Source: Methylorubrum extorquens (GTDB taxonomy: Bacteria > Pseudomonadota > Alphaproteobacteria > Rhizobiales > Beijerinckiaceae). From it: a stretch of DNA of 10,426 nucleotides. Shown in pieces: positions 7,326 through 10,426 of this stretch (the first letter of the stretch is position 1; each line of letters begins with the position of its first letter). The notes under the pieces were generated by a model. That model made no database searches, was not told the origin of the DNA, and saw only the letters and a program-made list of their open reading frames with translations. A program made the position numbers and the translations under genes. Where the stretch lies: the NCBI GenBank assembly GCA_019695455.1, contig JAEUAC010000352.1, forward strand, positions 1 through 10,426. The letters run 5' to 3'.

Positions 7326-8339
7326 TCACTCCCCGCCCGGGCCGACGCGCAGGAAGGCCTCGACGCAGGTCGGGTCGAACTGGCTGCCGGCCTTCTCGCG
7401 CAGGTAGGTGCGGGCCTCCTCGGGCGTCCAGGCGGTCTTGTAGGGCCGGTCGCTGACGAGCGCGTCGTAGACGTCCGCGACCGCCACGATCCGGCCCGAG
7501 AGCGGGATCGCCTCGCCCGCGAGGCCGCGCGGGTAGCCGTCGCCGTCCCAGCGCTCGTGATGCGTGAGCGCGACCTCGGCCGCGAGCTGGATCACGTCGG
7601 AGGAGGAGCCCTCGAGGATGCGGTAGCCGTCCTCGGCATGGCGCGTGATGACCTCCCGCTCGTTCGGCGTGAGTTCGCCCGGCTTCAGGAGCACGGCGTC
7701 GGGCACGGCGATCTTGCCGATGTCGTGCATCGTGGAGGCGAGCGCGAGCCGGCTGCACCAGCCGGGCGGCTGGCCCAGCGCCTCGGCGATCCGACGCGCG
7801 ATGCCGGACACCCGCGAGACGTGGTCGCCCGTGTCCGTGTCCCGGTGCTCCGCCGCGCGGGCGAGCCGCACCACGATCTCGCGCTCGCGCGTCTCGATCA
7901 CGGCGACGGCCTTCGCGACCTCGCGGGCGAGCCAGGTCGCCCGGTCCTCCTGCTCGCGGCGGGCGGCGTTGAGGGCGAGGAGGTTGGTCGCGCGCGCCCG
8001 GACCTCGAGCGCGTCGATGGGCTTGCGCAGGAACTCCGTCGCGCCCGCCTCGAAGGCCTCGCGGCGCACGTCGCGCTGGTCGACGCTCGTGACCATGACG
8101 ATCGGCACGTGCTGGAACCCGGCCATCGCCCGCACCCGCCGGACGAAGTCGAGCCCCGTCATGCCGGGCATGTCGTAATCCGTGAAGGCGAGCCCGATCT
8201 CGGACGGGCAGGTCTCCACGAAGGAGGCGGCCTCGGCCGGGCTGGTGAAGGCCCGGATCTCGACGCCTTCGATCTCGCGCAGGGCCTCCGTGAGCAGGAG
8301 GTTGTTGATCTCGTCGTCGTCGAGAAGGACGATCTTCAT
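7326..8339 (-). CDS. Two-component response regulator with HD-GYP cyclic-di-GMP phosphodiesterase domain (RpfG-like)
   Basis: This is a complete protein of 337 residues. The N-terminal receiver domain (about 1-120) has the acidic pocket DDD (7-9), phospho-acceptor D54 in TDYDMPGMTG, T84 and K106 (RKP). A charged helical linker (about 125-155) leads to the HD-GYP domain (about 155-330) with EHRDTDTGDHV (164-173), the catalytic HDIGK (205-209), RHAEDGY (233-239), HHERWDGDGYP (260-270) and VADVYDAL (287-294). All signature residues of active HD-GYP enzymes appear to be present, so hydrolysis of cyclic di-GMP, switched by phosphorylation, is expected in the cytoplasm. The ATG at 8339 has an AGGGGG ribosome binding site seven bases upstream. 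It is divergent from a hybrid histidine kinase that is its likely partner, and 34 bp upstream of xdhA in the same direction, so partial co-transcription is possible. Confidence 0.94.
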   Translation of the reverse strand: MKIVLLDDDEINNLLLTEALREIEGVEIRAFTSPAEAASFVETCPSEIGLAFTDYDMPGMTGLDFVRRVRAMAGFQHVPIVMVTSVDQRDVRREAFEAGATEFLRKPIDALEVRARATNLLALNAARREQEDRATWLAREVAKAVAVIETREREIVVRLARAAEHRDTDTGDHVSRVSGIARRIAEALGQPPGWCSRLALASTMHDIGKIAVPDAVLLKPGELTPNEREVITRHAEDGYRILEGSSSDVIQLAAEVALTHHERWDGDGYPRGLAGEAIPLSGRIVAVADVYDALVSDRPYKTAWTPEEARTYLREKAGSQFDPTCVEAFLRVGPGGE

Positions 8340-8407
8340 GCCGCGCCCCCTGTCGGCCGCTCGCGGCCGGGCTTTCGAAGGGACGGAAGCGGGCGCATCG
8401 AGCCTTT

Positions 8408-8427
8408 CTTAAGCCGCTCTCCTTAAG
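8408..8427. repeat. pair of CTTAAG palindromes, possible operator
   Basis: Identical six-base palindromes CTTAAG lie at 8408-8413 and 8422-8427, with start points 14 bases apart. They fall in the most AT-rich patch of the divergent intergenic region. Such a six-base AT-containing palindrome is rare in DNA of this composition, and a second copy so close is unlikely to be chance. It may be a regulator-binding site for the divergent pair, but no known operator is matched. Confidence 0.3.
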
Positions 8428-8463
8428 ATCGTCCTTCGGTCCGCCCTCCCGTGCGGGCCAGGA

Positions 8464-8475
8464 CGGGACGTCCCG
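8464..8475. promoter_or_regulatory. perfect 12-bp palindrome at the kinase ribosome binding site
   Basis: The sequence cgggacgtcccg is perfectly self-complementary and ends two bases before the ATG of the hybrid kinase. An AGGA element (8460-8463) lies immediately on its 5' side. In DNA it could bind a dimeric repressor. In RNA it would need to open at the centre to form a short stem. Its position favours control of kinase initiation, but this is inference. Confidence 0.3.
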
Positions 8476-8477
8476 CG

Positions 8478-10426
<1,949 letters not shown>

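Larger units (their letters stand above)
8340..8477. promoter_or_regulatory. divergent promoter region between the HD-GYP regulator and the hybrid kinase
   Basis: These 138 bases separate two divergent start codons and must carry both promoters. They hold an inverted repeat cggccg-ctcg-cggccg (8354-8369) in the leader of the HD-GYP gene, two CTTAAG palindromes, and a 12-base palindrome next to the kinase start. The stretch around 8400-8430 is clearly more AT-rich than its surroundings, as expected for a promoter core. I could not identify a confident -35/-10 pair or an extracytoplasmic sigma-factor motif. Confidence 0.45.

Noticed and set aside
4387..7456. Plus-strand open frames of 600-700 residues opposite xdhB and xdhA.
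   Set aside because: They are antisense shadows of verified xdh genes, rich in Arg, Gly and Pro, with no recognisable domain.
7116..8426. A 436-residue plus-strand open frame opposite the HD-GYP gene.
   Set aside because: It is complementary to a gene with intact REC and HD-GYP motifs; its own composition is not protein-like.

Overview
The window is very GC-rich (roughly 70% or more) and almost entirely coding. G/C dominates third codon positions, which is why long spurious reading frames run opposite nearly every real gene. Gene content (molybdenum xanthine dehydrogenase xdhABC, WcbI and GSCFA family proteins, an RpfG-type REC/HD-GYP protein and a hybrid histidine kinase) and base composition suggest an alphaproteobacterium of the Hyphomicrobiales, possibly Methylobacteriaceae. 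The genus is an inference. No RNA gene, insertion sequence, CRISPR array or integration scar was seen.

Left part (1-2654): two tandem minus-strand genes of the WcbI family, joined by an ATGA stop/start overlap. The downstream one runs off the left edge. A divergent plus-strand GSCFA-domain gene starts 81 bp away. WcbI of Burkholderia is linked to capsule biosynthesis and GSCFA proteins are related to SGNH-type esterases, so this looks like a small module for acylating or deacylating a surface glycan. That role is inferred.

Middle (2651-7291): a minus-strand xdhA-xdhB-xdhC operon. It encodes the FeS/FAD subunit, the molybdopterin subunit and the XdhC maturation factor, which together oxidise hypoxanthine and xanthine to urate. 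xdhA/xdhB overlap by 8 bp and xdhB/xdhC by 4 bp. The xdhC and GSCFA genes converge so tightly that their stop codons share the palindrome CTAG.

Right part (7326-10426): a minus-strand response regulator with an HD-GYP cyclic-di-GMP phosphodiesterase domain lies 34 bp upstream of xdhA in the same direction. It is divergent, across a 138-bp region, from a membrane hybrid histidine kinase that is cut by the right edge. The pair resembles an RpfC/RpfG-type system in architecture. Its regulator could be co-transcribed with the xanthine dehydrogenase operon.

Most of the window reads as normal core or accessory metabolism and signalling. The less ordinary points are the tandem WcbI pair beside GSCFA, the fused convergent stop codons, hairpins placed at translation starts, and a receiver-like segment in the kinase that has lost its phospho-acceptor.
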